Of a stretch of DNA of 64,000 nucleotides, positions 33,363 through 42,090 are shown piece after piece. This stretch comes from UMGS1370 sp046957575. GTDB taxonomy: Bacteria; Bacillota; Clostridia; Lachnospirales; Lachnospiraceae. Numbering within the stretch: the stretch's first letter is position 1; every line of letters begins with the position of its first letter. The translations under genes were made by a program, and so were the position numbers. The notes beneath the pieces were generated by a model. It had not been told where the DNA came from. It did no database searches and worked only from the letters and a program-made list of their open reading frames with translations. The stretch spans positions 1 to 64,000 of the forward strand of contig JBKUOG010000009.1 of assembly GCA_046957575.1 (NCBI GenBank), given 5' to 3'.

Positions 33363-33463
33363 TTTCACGATATATATGAAAATATACTAAAAATATCCAT
33401 TGTGTGAAATAAAATTTCATATAATACAGATACAATTGACTGAAAAGTTACGTATGCTATAAT
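33363..33463 (+). promoter_or_regulatory. Promoter and operators of the murR-murQ-PTS-mupG operon
   Basis: TTGACT (33436-33441) and TATAAT (33458-33463), 16-base spacer. Upstream a perfect inverted repeat TGAAAT-AAA-ATTTCA (33405-33419) and a looser TTTCA...TGAAA (33363-33381) are likely RpiR/MurR binding sites. Confidence 0.65.
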
Positions 33464-33481
33464 GCAGGAAAAGGAGGATTC

Positions 33482-34345
33482 ATGAAAAACGCAATGGTTC
33501 GTTTAAACGAATATGCAAGGAATGCAACGGAGGCAGAAATGAATGTGCTCACCTGCTTGCTGGAGAATACAGAAGAAGCAGCAGCGTTGACGGTTCATGA
33601 ACTGGCAAAGAAAACCTACTCTTCTGCTTCAACCATTATTCGTTTATGTAAAAAACTTGGATTTAAAGGGTACAAAGATTTTTCCAGATCGTTAATTTAC
33701 GAACTGGCAAACCGAAAAGATCCGGAAATTCAATATGACAGAGATATTGAAAAGGATAGTCCCCTGCAGGAAGTGGCGGATAAAATTCTTTACCGGAGTA
33801 TGGCGGCACTGGAAAAAACAAGAGCATTGATTGAACCAGAAGTTCTTTGCAGAAGTATCCAGTTATTAGAGAGAGCCTCTAAAATCGTGTTTTTCGGTGT
33901 GGGAAGTTCGCTGCTTGTGGGCCAGGATGCCCAGGCAAAATTTATGAGAATTAATAAAATCAGTTTTTGCGAGGCTGATTTTCAGGCTCAGCTTGTATTG
34001 GCGAAAAATATGGACGAACAGGATGCGGGGATTATTATCAGCTATTCTGGTCTGACAAAAGAGATGCTGGATATTGCCGCCATATTGAAAAAGCGGAAGG
34101 TTCCAATTATCAGCATTACAAGGTTTGCAGAAACCGAACTTTCCGCAATGGCAGACTATAAACTGTGGGTTGCATCTTCTGAATATCTGGTCAGAAGTGC
34201 GGCGATGACATCAAGACTTGCACAGCTTTATGTAATCGATATTTTGTATGCAGCCTATGTGCAGTTGGATTATGAACAAAATATTGAGAGGATTCAACGT
34301 ACCCAGATGAAAAAACATAAAGAAAATGAGAGGGAAAGAGAGTAA
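33482..34345 (+). CDS. MurR/RpiR-family transcriptional regulator
   Basis: 287 residues. N-terminal RpiR-type HTH (TVHELAKKTYSSASTIIRLCKKLGFKGYKDF) and C-terminal SIS sugar-phosphate domain (about 125-260; KIVFFGVGSS, GIIISYSGLTKEMLD). As first gene of an operon with murQ it probably senses MurNAc-6-phosphate and represses its own operon, like MurR of E. coli. AAAGGAGG precedes the ATG. Confidence 0.88.
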   Translation: MKNAMVRLNEYARNATEAEMNVLTCLLENTEEAAALTVHELAKKTYSSASTIIRLCKKLGFKGYKDFSRSLIYELANRKDPEIQYDRDIEKDSPLQEVADKILYRSMAALEKTRALIEPEVLCRSIQLLERASKIVFFGVGSSLLVGQDAQAKFMRINKISFCEADFQAQLVLAKNMDEQDAGIIISYSGLTKEMLDIAAILKKRKVPIISITRFAETELSAMADYKLWVASSEYLVRSAAMTSRLAQLYVIDILYAAYVQLDYEQNIERIQRTQMKKHKENERERE

Positions 34346-34350
34346 AGAAT

Positions 34351-35244
34351 ATGGAATTAGAACAACTGACAACTGAACAGAGAAATCAGAGAACCATGGA
34401 TATGGATAATATGTCTGTCAGGCAGATTGCTGAGGTAATGAATGAAGAGGATAACCATGTGATAGAGGCAGTACAAAAGGCGATTTCTCAAATAGAATGT
34501 TTGATTGACTGTGCGGTAGAGGCGTTATCTTCTTCTGGAAGAATTATTTATATAGGGGCCGGAACCAGCGGAAGACTGGGGATTCTGGATGCAGTAGAGT
34601 GTCCGCCTACATTTGGAGTGTCCTATGATACGGTTGTCGGCGTGATTGCAGGGGGAGACAATGCATTTGTAAAAGCAAAGGAGGGGGCTGAGGACAATGC
34701 AAAAGAGGGGATGGAGGATTTAAAAAAGATTGATCTTACGCCAGAGGATCTGGTGATTGGATTAACTGCAAGCGGGAGAACTCCCTATGCCATTGGGGCG
34801 GTTCAGTATGCGAGAGAAATAGGGTGCAGAACAGGGGCAATTTCCTGTAATCTGAATGCAGAAATCTCTGCCTGGGTGGACGCGCCGGTGGAGTTAGAGA
34901 CCGGCCCTGAGATTATTTCTGGATCAACCAGGCTGAAAGCAGGAACAGCAGAAAAAATGGTGCTGAATATGATTTCTTCAATTACCATGATTCAATTGGG
35001 AAAAACATATAAGAATTTTATGGTTGACTTGAAATCCACAAATTACAAACTGGAACAGCGTGCCGTTCACATTGTAATGAATGCGGCAGAGTGCACGAGA
35101 GAGCAGGCAGAGAAGGGGCTTGAGGAAGCCGGGCAGGAAGTGAAGACTGCTATTGTCATGCTGAAGAAAGGCTGTACGAAAAAAGAAGCAGAACACAGGC
35201 TGAAAACGGCAAAGGGCCGGGTAAATAAAGCACTACTAGACTAA
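34351..35244 (+). CDS. murQ: N-acetylmuramic acid 6-phosphate etherase
   Basis: 297 residues. SIS fold with IYIGAGTSGRLGILDAVECPPTFG (about 65-88), GLTASGRTPYAIGA, and the ISGSTRLKAGTAEKMVLNMIS segment, all MurQ hallmarks. Cleaves the D-lactyl ether of MurNAc-6P to GlcNAc-6P and D-lactate. Five bases after the regulator's stop; no intergenic space, so it is the same transcript. Confidence 0.95.
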   Translation: MELEQLTTEQRNQRTMDMDNMSVRQIAEVMNEEDNHVIEAVQKAISQIECLIDCAVEALSSSGRIIYIGAGTSGRLGILDAVECPPTFGVSYDTVVGVIAGGDNAFVKAKEGAEDNAKEGMEDLKKIDLTPEDLVIGLTASGRTPYAIGAVQYAREIGCRTGAISCNLNAEISAWVDAPVELETGPEIISGSTRLKAGTAEKMVLNMISSITMIQLGKTYKNFMVDLKSTNYKLEQRAVHIVMNAAECTREQAEKGLEEAGQEVKTAIVMLKKGCTKKEAEHRLKTAKGRVNKALLD

Positions 35245-35264
35245 TCATAAGGAGGAGAAGGAAA

Positions 35265-36692
35265 ATGAAGGAGTATGGAGGGCTGGCAAAAGCCATTATC
35301 TGTTATGCAGGCGGACCAGAGAATATTCTGCATGTGACAAACTGTATGACCCGCGTTCGCCTGGAGGTGGCGGATCAAAATCTGGTGGAAAAAGAAAAAT
35401 TAAAAGCATTAAAAGGTGTCCTGGGAATTTTTATAGACGCTCAGGTTCAGATTATTGTAGGTCCTGGGGCGGCGCAGAATACAGCAGCCAAGGTCAATGA
35501 ACTTTTAGGAGGCAAAAGCAATAAAGAACTGGCAGAGGAAATAGCGGCAAAAAATAAACAGGCAATTAAGGCCAGACAAAAGGACAGTAAAATGAAAACC
35601 CTGTTGAAAACAGTCAGCAATATCTTCATTCCCCTGTCTCCGGCCTTTATCGGAAGCGGACTGATTGCGAGTATCCGATCCATTATCAGCGCCTGCCTTA
35701 CCAATGGGGTTTTGACAGAAACCGCTCTGCTGACTCAATGTACGACGATGTTAAAAGTAATTCAGGCTGGTGTGCTTTCCTATTTGGTAATCTATGTGGG
35801 TGTTCTTGCGGCAAAGCAGTTTAAAACCGACCTGGGACTTGGCGGGGCTGTGGGAGCAACGGTCCTTTTAACAGGGGTATCTGCAGAGGCGCCGATTATG
35901 AACATATTTACAGGAGAAGCATTAAAATCCGGTCAGGGCGGCGTAATCGGTGTAATCATTGCAGTCTGGATTATGTCAAAAATACATAAAAAATTAAATG
36001 AAATTATGCCAGAATCCATTAATCTGGTGGTGACCTCTTTTTTAACGCTGGTATGTTCCGGCCTGATTTCCATCCTGGTAATTATGCCGATTGCCGGACT
36101 CATTTCAGATGGAATTCTGATTTTGGTAACAAAGCTTTTGGAAGTCGGCGGTGTTGTGGCTGGTTTTATTCTTGCAGGAATCTGGCTGCCAATGGTTATG
36201 ATGGGACTCCATCACTTTATGACACCGATTCATATTGAACTGATTAATCAGACAGGCGTGACCATACTGCTTCCAATCCTTGCAATGGCAGGAGCGGGCC
36301 AGGTTGGAGCAGCTCTTGCAATCTGGGTAAAATGCAGAAAAAATAAGCCTCTGACCGGTATTGTAAAAGGCGGCCTTCCGGCAGGAATTCTTGGAATTGG
36401 AGAACCGCTGATTTATGGTGTTACACTTCCTCTTGGAAAACCATTTATCACAGCATGTCTGGGTGCAGGAGCAGGCGGCGCCTTTGTGGCATCCTTTGGA
36501 AATATTGGAGCTACTTCCCAGGCTGTAAGCGGAATACTGATGATTCCTTTAATTGCAGATAATAAAGGGCTGATTTATGCAGCCGGGATTCTGACAGCAT
36601 ATGCAGTGGGATTTGTGATTACCTATTTCTTTGGAGTGCCGGAATCTGCACAAAAGGAAGCTCATGATTTGGAAGATTTAGAAGTAGCATAA
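35265..36692 (+). CDS. murP: PTS EIIBC permease, MurNAc-type (MurP-like)
   Basis: 475 residues. EIIB domain at the N-terminus with VTNCMTRVRLEV, where the Cys (about residue 28) is the phosphorylation site; then an EIIC domain with about ten membrane segments, including VVMMGLHHFMTPIHIELI and GEPLIYGVTLPLGKPF. No EIIA is fused, as in MurP and sucrose/trehalose permeases, which borrow EIIA-Glc. Between murQ and mupG it would import and phosphorylate MurNAc or MurNAc-GlcNAc. AAGGAGGAGAAGG ribosome binding site. Confidence 0.87.
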   Translation: MKEYGGLAKAIICYAGGPENILHVTNCMTRVRLEVADQNLVEKEKLKALKGVLGIFIDAQVQIIVGPGAAQNTAAKVNELLGGKSNKELAEEIAAKNKQAIKARQKDSKMKTLLKTVSNIFIPLSPAFIGSGLIASIRSIISACLTNGVLTETALLTQCTTMLKVIQAGVLSYLVIYVGVLAAKQFKTDLGLGGAVGATVLLTGVSAEAPIMNIFTGEALKSGQGGVIGVIIAVWIMSKIHKKLNEIMPESINLVVTSFLTLVCSGLISILVIMPIAGLISDGILILVTKLLEVGGVVAGFILAGIWLPMVMMGLHHFMTPIHIELINQTGVTILLPILAMAGAGQVGAALAIWVKCRKNKPLTGIVKGGLPAGILGIGEPLIYGVTLPLGKPFITACLGAGAGGAFVASFGNIGATSQAVSGILMIPLIADNKGLIYAAGILTAYAVGFVITYFFGVPESAQKEAHDLEDLEVA

Positions 36693-36703
36693 AGGAGAGT
36701 CTT

Positions 36704-37747
36704 ATGAGTTTTGGAGTTACGATTTCAATGACAGAAAAAACGCCAGAAGAATTGATATGTTATCTGTCAAAAATGAAACGGCTGAATGCAGATCTGGTGT
36801 TTACCACTCTTCGTCTGCCGGGAGAAGATATTGGACAATTTAAGAAAAATTTTGCCGGGGTTGGGTCCTATATCCGGGAAAATTTCAGGGTTTTTGCTGC
36901 AGATGTTTCTCCGGAAGTGTTTTCTTACCTTTCATTAGAGGAAATAAAGTCCTGTGGGGTGAACGCCCTTCGGATTGACAACGGCATTCCTGAAGAGACA
37001 ATAGCAGAATTGTCAAAAACCTTTGGCATCATATTAAATGCCAGTACCATTGACGACGCATTTATTGAGAATTTATACCGCTGCGGGTATCAGGGAGAGA
37101 TAGAAGCCTGGCATAATTATTATCCAAGAAACAATACAGGATTGGACCCCGGATTTTATGAAGAGCGGATACAATTTATGAAAAAAAGAGGAATTCATTT
37201 TGCTGCCTTTATTGCAGGAGATGGAGAGCGCAGAGGAACGATTTTTGAGGGACTGCCGACTTTGGAACATCACAGGAACTGCCCGCCGCTTTTGGCGTAC
37301 TTAGATATGAAACATCATTTTGATACAGAGACAGTGATTTTAGGGGACTTTGATTTGTCAGATGAAACATTTGAAAAGATGGAAACTCTGTTTTCTACAG
37401 GCAGTATTTGTCTTCTGGCAGAACATGTTTTAGAGAAAAGCATTTTAGATACTATTCACCATAACCGGGTCGATATAGCCGCGGATGTTATTCGTTCCAA
37501 TGAATACAGACGGCAGCATAAAGAACAGGTTTCTCCCAGCAATACAAAGGAACGGGAAACCGGAACCATCACCATTGACAATGAAGGATATGGACGCTAT
37601 ATGGGAGAAATGCAGATTGTTTTAAAAGACCTGCCAAAGGATTTGCGGGTGAATGTAGTCGGGAGGGTTGAGAATGGAGATATTCCTCTTCTTTCCTATA
37701 TAAAAGACTTTAAATATCCCTTTATTTTAAGAGAGAAATCCTGCTAA
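36704..37747 (+). CDS. mupG: MupG-type 6-phospho-N-acetylmuramidase (DUF871)
   Basis: 347 residues. N-terminal TIM-barrel-like domain (FGVTISMTEKTPEE, LRIDNGI, INASTIDD-like LNASTIDDAF, EAWHNYYPRNNTGLDPGFYEER) and a C-terminal cyclophilin-like domain (about 255-347) typical of DUF871. MupG in Staphylococcus aureus hydrolyses MurNAc-6P-GlcNAc so that MurQ can act. Its presence implies import of the disaccharide by the PTS. AAAGGAGAG before the ATG. Confidence 0.88.
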   Translation: MSFGVTISMTEKTPEELICYLSKMKRLNADLVFTTLRLPGEDIGQFKKNFAGVGSYIRENFRVFAADVSPEVFSYLSLEEIKSCGVNALRIDNGIPEETIAELSKTFGIILNASTIDDAFIENLYRCGYQGEIEAWHNYYPRNNTGLDPGFYEERIQFMKKRGIHFAAFIAGDGERRGTIFEGLPTLEHHRNCPPLLAYLDMKHHFDTETVILGDFDLSDETFEKMETLFSTGSICLLAEHVLEKSILDTIHHNRVDIAADVIRSNEYRRQHKEQVSPSNTKERETGTITIDNEGYGRYMGEMQIVLKDLPKDLRVNVVGRVENGDIPLLSYIKDFKYPFILREKSC

Positions 37748-37753
37748 AACAAA

Positions 37754-37799
37754 AACAGGGCGCTGTATGCAAGGCTTATTTTGCCTTCATACAGCGCCC
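37754..37799 (-). terminator. Terminator of the ridA unit
   Basis: GGGCGCTGTATG...AAGGC pairs with GCC TT CATACAGCGCCC. On the minus strand it is followed by TGTTTTTGTTTT, so it ends leftward transcription; it also separates the convergent mupG. Confidence 0.75.
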
Positions 37800-37850
37800 G
37801 ACTTGCTGTGTGGCATCCCCAAAAGCTGCCAGCGCAGGTTTTCTCGGTTT

Positions 37851-38321
37851 CTAAATATCTTCTACTTCTACCAGAACTTCGATTTCACATGCAATGCCTC
37901 CTGGCAGCGCATTGACACCGATGGCGCTTCTGGCCGGAAGTCCTTTTTCTTCGCCAAACAGTTCAAACAGGAGATTGGAACCACCGTTTACAACCTGAGG
38001 CTGCTGCCCGAAATCATCTGCAGAATTTACAAAGGCCAGTACTTTCACAAAACGCTTGATCCGGTTTAAGTCGCCCAGTTTTTCGTGAAGGTTTGCCAGC
38101 AGGTTCAGCATACAGTTTTTGGCAGCTTCCTGTCCCTGCTCCAGGCTCAAATCTCTGCCAAGCTTTCCGACAATATTGGTTCCATTACCAAGATCCGGGC
38201 CGCATCCGGAACAATAGAGCAGATTGTTTCCAAATTCCTGAACCGGGGTGTAAACCCCTCCTTTTGGCGGCGGAGCCGGTAATGTAATGTTCATTTCTTT
38301 CAGTTTTTCATAAACGTTCAT
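37851..38321 (-). CDS. RidA-family protein (reactive enamine/imine deaminase)
   Basis: 156 residues of the YjgF/YER057c/UK114 fold, longer variant: LPAPPPKGGVYTPVQEFGNNLLYCSGCGP, then LNLLANLHEKLGDLNRIKRFVKVLAFVNSADDF and the C-terminal LPARSAIGVNALPGGIACEIEVLVE with the substrate-binding Arg. RidA hydrolyses 2-aminoacrylate and related imines made by PLP dehydratases. It follows, 23 bases downstream on the same strand, a D-Ser/D-Thr PLP enzyme that would produce such intermediates. GGAGGTAAC ribosome binding site. Confidence 0.9.
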   Translation of the reverse strand: MNVYEKLKEMNITLPAPPPKGGVYTPVQEFGNNLLYCSGCGPDLGNGTNIVGKLGRDLSLEQGQEAAKNCMLNLLANLHEKLGDLNRIKRFVKVLAFVNSADDFGQQPQVVNGGSNLLFELFGEEKGLPARSAIGVNALPGGIACEIEVLVEVEDI

Positions 38322-38344
38322 GTTGTTACCTCCATATGTTTAGT

Positions 38345-39460
38345 TTAGTAAGTGATTTTTCTGTTTCTGGCATGAACTTCCCACCAGGCGGCCAGCTTGT
38401 GTTCCTCAATTACAGCCATGTGGGAATACAGGGCGCTGGTAGGGCAGATGTGAGTGGGGATGATGTATAAAACATCTCCTATATCAGGGCAGTGCTCCTC
38501 AAATCCTTCATCCATGGCAAAGGCCCAGTGTTCTTCTGACTGAAACAACGGGTGAGCATGAGGAAAATCTGCCAGAACTCCGCGCACTCCGTCCGGGTCA
38601 GAAGCAATTCCCTTATAACCCAAATCCAGAGTAAAATGTCCTGGAGCGGGACGGCTGACTACCCTGGTTAAAACGGCTGCAGCGATGTCAAATTTCAAAT
38701 CAGGGTATTTGGAAGCGTAGCCATAGTCGTTTAAAAACAGGGTTCCAGGAGAAAAATACAAATCTGGAAGATCCGATGACGTATAGCAGGGGAAGGACGG
38801 GGTGCCGCCCATTACCAGAATGCTGCACGAAAAATGGTCCTGATTTAACTGGGAGCGGATCCTGGTGATTTCCTGAAACAGCGGTTTTGCAGCCTCCTTG
38901 CGTTTGCAAAAATCAGTTTCTGTGCGGTGGCCGTCATAACAGTGAAGACCGCATAGGCGCAGAAAAGGAAAAGCAGAAGCCTTTTTATAGAAGATTTCCA
39001 GTTGAGAGACAGGGACTCCGGTTCGGTCCATTCCCATATTGACATCAATCAGAACCGGGAGCTGGATTCCCGCATGCTCGGCAGCCTGATTAAGAGATTC
39101 CAGACAGTTAAGAGTATCTCCGACTGCATAAAAAACTACATCAGGGAATGCCTGTATGAGCTGCAGAAAACGGGGGATATTGGGGCCGACCAAAGGGTAG
39201 GCCAAAATAATGTGTTTTCCTCCGAAAGAAGCAGCCATCTCTGCTTCAGAAATGGTAGCGCATTTAAATCGGACGATCCCTTGCTTGGCCATCAGACGGA
39301 CAATGTGGCCAGTTTTATGGGTTTTTACATGAGGCCACAGATGGTTAGCGTCGCCCGCCATGCGGACTGCGTGTTCTATATTTTGTATCAGCAGCGTCCG
39401 ATTTACAACAAGCTGTGGAGAAACCAGTTCATTCTCCTCTTGAAAATGCCATGTATCCAT
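38345..39460 (-). CDS. PLP-dependent D-threonine aldolase / D-serine dehydratase-like enzyme
   Basis: 371 residues from the ATG at 39460, which follows AAAGGAGGCATT; the frame runs 14 codons further without a ribosome binding site. Alanine-racemase-fold PLP barrel: LWPHVKTHKTGHIV holds the PLP-lysine, then HCYDGHR, and the family metal site PTHICPTSALY near the C-terminus. Members cleave D-threonine to glycine and acetaldehyde or dehydrate D-serine to pyruvate and ammonia. Pairing with RidA favours a dehydratase; the substrate remains inferred. Confidence 0.85.
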   Translation of the reverse strand: MDTWHFQEENELVSPQLVVNRTLLIQNIEHAVRMAGDANHLWPHVKTHKTGHIVRLMAKQGIVRFKCATISEAEMAASFGGKHIILAYPLVGPNIPRFLQLIQAFPDVVFYAVGDTLNCLESLNQAAEHAGIQLPVLIDVNMGMDRTGVPVSQLEIFYKKASAFPFLRLCGLHCYDGHRTETDFCKRKEAAKPLFQEITRIRSQLNQDHFSCSILVMGGTPSFPCYTSSDLPDLYFSPGTLFLNDYGYASKYPDLKFDIAAAVLTRVVSRPAPGHFTLDLGYKGIASDPDGVRGVLADFPHAHPLFQSEEHWAFAMDEGFEEHCPDIGDVLYIIPTHICPTSALYSHMAVIEEHKLAAWWEVHARNRKITY

Positions 39461-39513
39461 AATGCCTCCTTTATAAAAAGATATTTGCTTATACTGTATC
39501 ATACCCCAAAATG

Positions 39514-39588
39514 AAAATCAACAAAAAGTTGAAAAGTTGACAGTGTAAGAAGGAAGTGATACTATTAAAATCAACAAAAAGTTGAAAA
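39514..39588. promoter_or_regulatory. Divergent control region with twin operators
   Basis: Two identical 22-base copies of an inverted repeat (AAAATCAAC-AAAAA-GTTGAAAA) at 39514-39535 and 39567-39588, 53 bases apart, about five helical turns. Between them lies a promoter TTGACA (39537-39542) and TACTAT (39560-39565), 17-base spacer, for the rightward regulator gene. The first copy also lies in the likely promoter of the leftward PLP-enzyme gene. Confidence 0.8.
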
Positions 39589-39612
39589 AATAAAGCCAAA
39601 GGGGATTTGCGG

Positions 39613-40272
39613 ATGAGTTTTGTAGAAGATAATTTTAACATGCTTTGCGAAATCGGACTGTGCATTGCCAGACAATTTGGGGAAGACTGCGAAGTGGTTC
39701 TCCACGATTTGACCAGGCCCTATGACAATACGATTGTGGCAATCTGGAACGGACATGTAACAGGAAGAAAAATTGGAGGCGGAGGAACCAATACAGGACT
39801 GAAACTTCTGCGCGGGAAGAAGGAGCCTTGTGATGAATACTGTTATATTAATGAGACAGCAGACGGGCGGATTCTAAAATCCAGCAGTAAATATTTTGTA
39901 GAAAATGGGAAAATTGTGGGAAGTCTTTGCATCAATCAGGATATCAGCGATATGGTGGCGGTTCAGAAAGCTATGGAGAAGATTACCATGCAGCAGGGGA
40001 ATTCTCAAAATCAAAAAGAAGTGTTTGCGCAGAATGTGGATGAACTGCTGACTGTAATGATGCAGGAAGAACTTCGGATACTGGGAAAAACTGCAGAGGA
40101 ACTGTCGAAAGAGGAAAAAATTGCAATTGTGCATAACCTGGATGAGAAAGGGGCGTTTCTGATTAAAAAAGCTGCAGAGCAGGTGGCTGAATTTCTGGGA
40201 ACTTCCAGATTCACCATTTATAATTATCTAAACGCGTCTGGAGAGGGAAATCATGAGCAGAATACAGATTAA
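39613..40272 (+). CDS. YheO/DauR-like transcriptional regulator (PAS + HTH)
   Basis: About 219 residues from ATG 39613; an in-frame TTG at 39607 is less likely. N-terminal YheO-like PAS domain (FGEDCEVVLHDLTRPYDNTIVAIWNGHVTGRKIGG) and a C-terminal HTH (EKIAIVHNLDEKGAFLIKKAAEQVAEFLGTSRFTIYNYLN). DauR of Pseudomonas, in this family, controls D-arginine catabolism. Divergence from a D-amino-acid enzyme and overlap with an N-acyl-D-amino-acid deacylase fit a similar role here. The twin inverted repeats upstream are its likely target. Its 3' end overlaps the next gene by 20 bases. Confidence 0.85.
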   Translation: MSFVEDNFNMLCEIGLCIARQFGEDCEVVLHDLTRPYDNTIVAIWNGHVTGRKIGGGGTNTGLKLLRGKKEPCDEYCYINETADGRILKSSSKYFVENGKIVGSLCINQDISDMVAVQKAMEKITMQQGNSQNQKEVFAQNVDELLTVMMQEELRILGKTAEELSKEEKIAIVHNLDEKGAFLIKKAAEQVAEFLGTSRFTIYNYLNASGEGNHEQNTD

Positions 40273-41887
40273 AAACGGGATGGTTTACGACGGTCTGGGA
40301 AACCTGCCAGTGAAAGCAGATGTGTGGATTTTCAATGACCGTATTGAGAAGATTGCTGTAAGAAACAGCGGGGAAGAAAACCTGGCGGAAACGAAAAGGG
40401 CAGATGAAGTGATTGATGCAGAGGGAAAAGTGGTGACACCGGGATTTATTGATATTCACAGACACTGTGACATAAAGCCGTTTTATGGGACAGAGTTTGG
40501 AACCTGTATGCTTGCGCAGGGAATTACCACTGCAGTGTCGGGAAACTGCGGAATCTCTATGACGCCATGCAGCAAAGACGGGAAAAGAGCCAGAGAAATG
40601 CAGAATTTTCAGGAGGCGGTACTTGGACCGGCATATGCTGGAATTTATACCTATGGAGAATACCTGCGGGAATTGGAAAAGCGGGACCTGCCGGTTAATT
40701 TTGCTGCTATGATTGGAATTGGGTCTATTAAAATTGCAGTAAAAGGGTTTGCAGACACTCCGTTTTCAAAATTGGAAATGGAGGAGGCAGTTTCTTTGGT
40801 GGAAGATGCTATGAGACAGGGGGCGCCTGGTATTTCAGCCGGGATTATGTATTTGCCGGAGTGCTACAGCACCGCAGAAGAGTATGGGGAACTGTTAAAG
40901 CCGGTGGGACAATATGGCAGGGTTGCTGCATTTCACATACGGGGAGAAGGCGACAGCATGGTGGAGAGTATTCAGGAGGTTATTGAGATTGGAAAACGGG
41001 CTGGCTGTGCTGTGGAAATCAGTCATTTTAAATCCTGCGGGATGAACAACTGGAAAAAAGAGATCCACCGGGCAATTCAACTCATTGATGAGGCCAGACA
41101 GGAGGGACAGGATATTACAGTGGATTTTTATCCGTACGAAGGAGGATCCACTGCGCTGACCACCATGCTTCCGCCTGAATTTACAGCAGGAGATATGGAA
41201 AGGGCGCTTGAAAGTCTGGGGACAGATGAAGGTATCCGGCGTTTTCGCCAATCGGCCAGCCGCAAATATGAGGACTGGGATAACTATTGCATCACATTAG
41301 GCTGGAATCGGATTTTTATTTCTGGTGTTGCAAAAGAACACAATCGAAAATTTCTGGGCATGGATATGGAAACGGCAGCCAGACAGTTTGGCTATGAAGA
41401 CGCATACGCTCTTGCAGCCTGGCTGATGCATGATGAGAGCGGAAAAACGGCGATTATTAATATGAGTATGTGCCAGGAAGATATCGACACAGTTGCAAAA
41501 CTCCCTTATTCTATTGTGATTTCGGACTCCATCTATGCAGAAACAGATACTCCCCATCCGAGAATGTATGGGGCATTTCCAAAGATACTCCGGGAATATG
41601 TAAAGGAGAGACACATCCTGACTCTGGAAGAGGCCATAAAGAAAATGACTTCCATGCCAGCCAAAAGAATGAAGATTTTGGACCGGGGAGTATTAAAAGC
41701 AGGAATGTATGCAGACTTAAATATCTTTGATCCTGGTAAATTCCGGGACCGCGCCACATTTCAAAATCCCGCAGTTCTGGCCTGCGGCCTTGATGTGTGC
41801 ATGGTAAATGGAATCATTGCTTACCGGAATGGAATGGTCATAAACAGGGATGGAGGGAGAGTTGTGTGTTCTAAGCCAATTATGTAA
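40253..41887 (+). CDS. N-acyl-D-amino-acid deacylase (D-aminoacylase-like amidohydrolase)
   Basis: 544 residues of the amidohydrolase superfamily. An N-terminal beta-sandwich leads to VTPGFIDIHRHCD (metal ligands H-x-H near 69-71), with AAFHIRGEGDS, VEISHFKSCG, and the C-terminal MTSMPAKRMKILDRGVLKAGMYADLNIFDP, all typical of D-aminoacylases. It releases D-amino acids from N-acyl-D-amino acids. GAGAGGG before the ATG lies inside the regulator gene, so translation is coupled. Confidence 0.88.
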   Translation: MSRIQIKNGMVYDGLGNLPVKADVWIFNDRIEKIAVRNSGEENLAETKRADEVIDAEGKVVTPGFIDIHRHCDIKPFYGTEFGTCMLAQGITTAVSGNCGISMTPCSKDGKRAREMQNFQEAVLGPAYAGIYTYGEYLRELEKRDLPVNFAAMIGIGSIKIAVKGFADTPFSKLEMEEAVSLVEDAMRQGAPGISAGIMYLPECYSTAEEYGELLKPVGQYGRVAAFHIRGEGDSMVESIQEVIEIGKRAGCAVEISHFKSCGMNNWKKEIHRAIQLIDEARQEGQDITVDFYPYEGGSTALTTMLPPEFTAGDMERALESLGTDEGIRRFRQSASRKYEDWDNYCITLGWNRIFISGVAKEHNRKFLGMDMETAARQFGYEDAYALAAWLMHDESGKTAIINMSMCQEDIDTVAKLPYSIVISDSIYAETDTPHPRMYGAFPKILREYVKERHILTLEEAIKKMTSMPAKRMKILDRGVLKAGMYADLNIFDPGKFRDRATFQNPAVLACGLDVCMVNGIIAYRNGMVINRDGGRVVCSKPIM

Positions 41888-41910
41888 AGAGCTGGAATAA
41901 AAACCAGATA

Positions 41911-41966
41911 ATGCTTACTGAAGGAGTTATTTGTTTAAGCATTTTGTTAGGAAATATGGTACAATA
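41911..41966 (+). promoter_or_regulatory. Hairpin and -10 ahead of the glycan cluster
   Basis: AATGCTTA (41911-41918) pairs with TAAGCATT (41936-41943) followed by TTGTTA, perhaps the terminator of the deacylase. TACAAT at about 41961-41966 is the best -10 for the rightward cluster; its -35 is weak. Confidence 0.4.
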
Positions 41967-42090
41967 TAAAAATTGCAGAGATGCCGGTGTTATAAAAATG
42001 GGTCTTTAAGCCGATATGATAACATAGGGGCTGATTGTAAAAAGAGGTCAGATGCTTGTGAGTTAAAAGAAAGGAAACTACCATAGAAAA

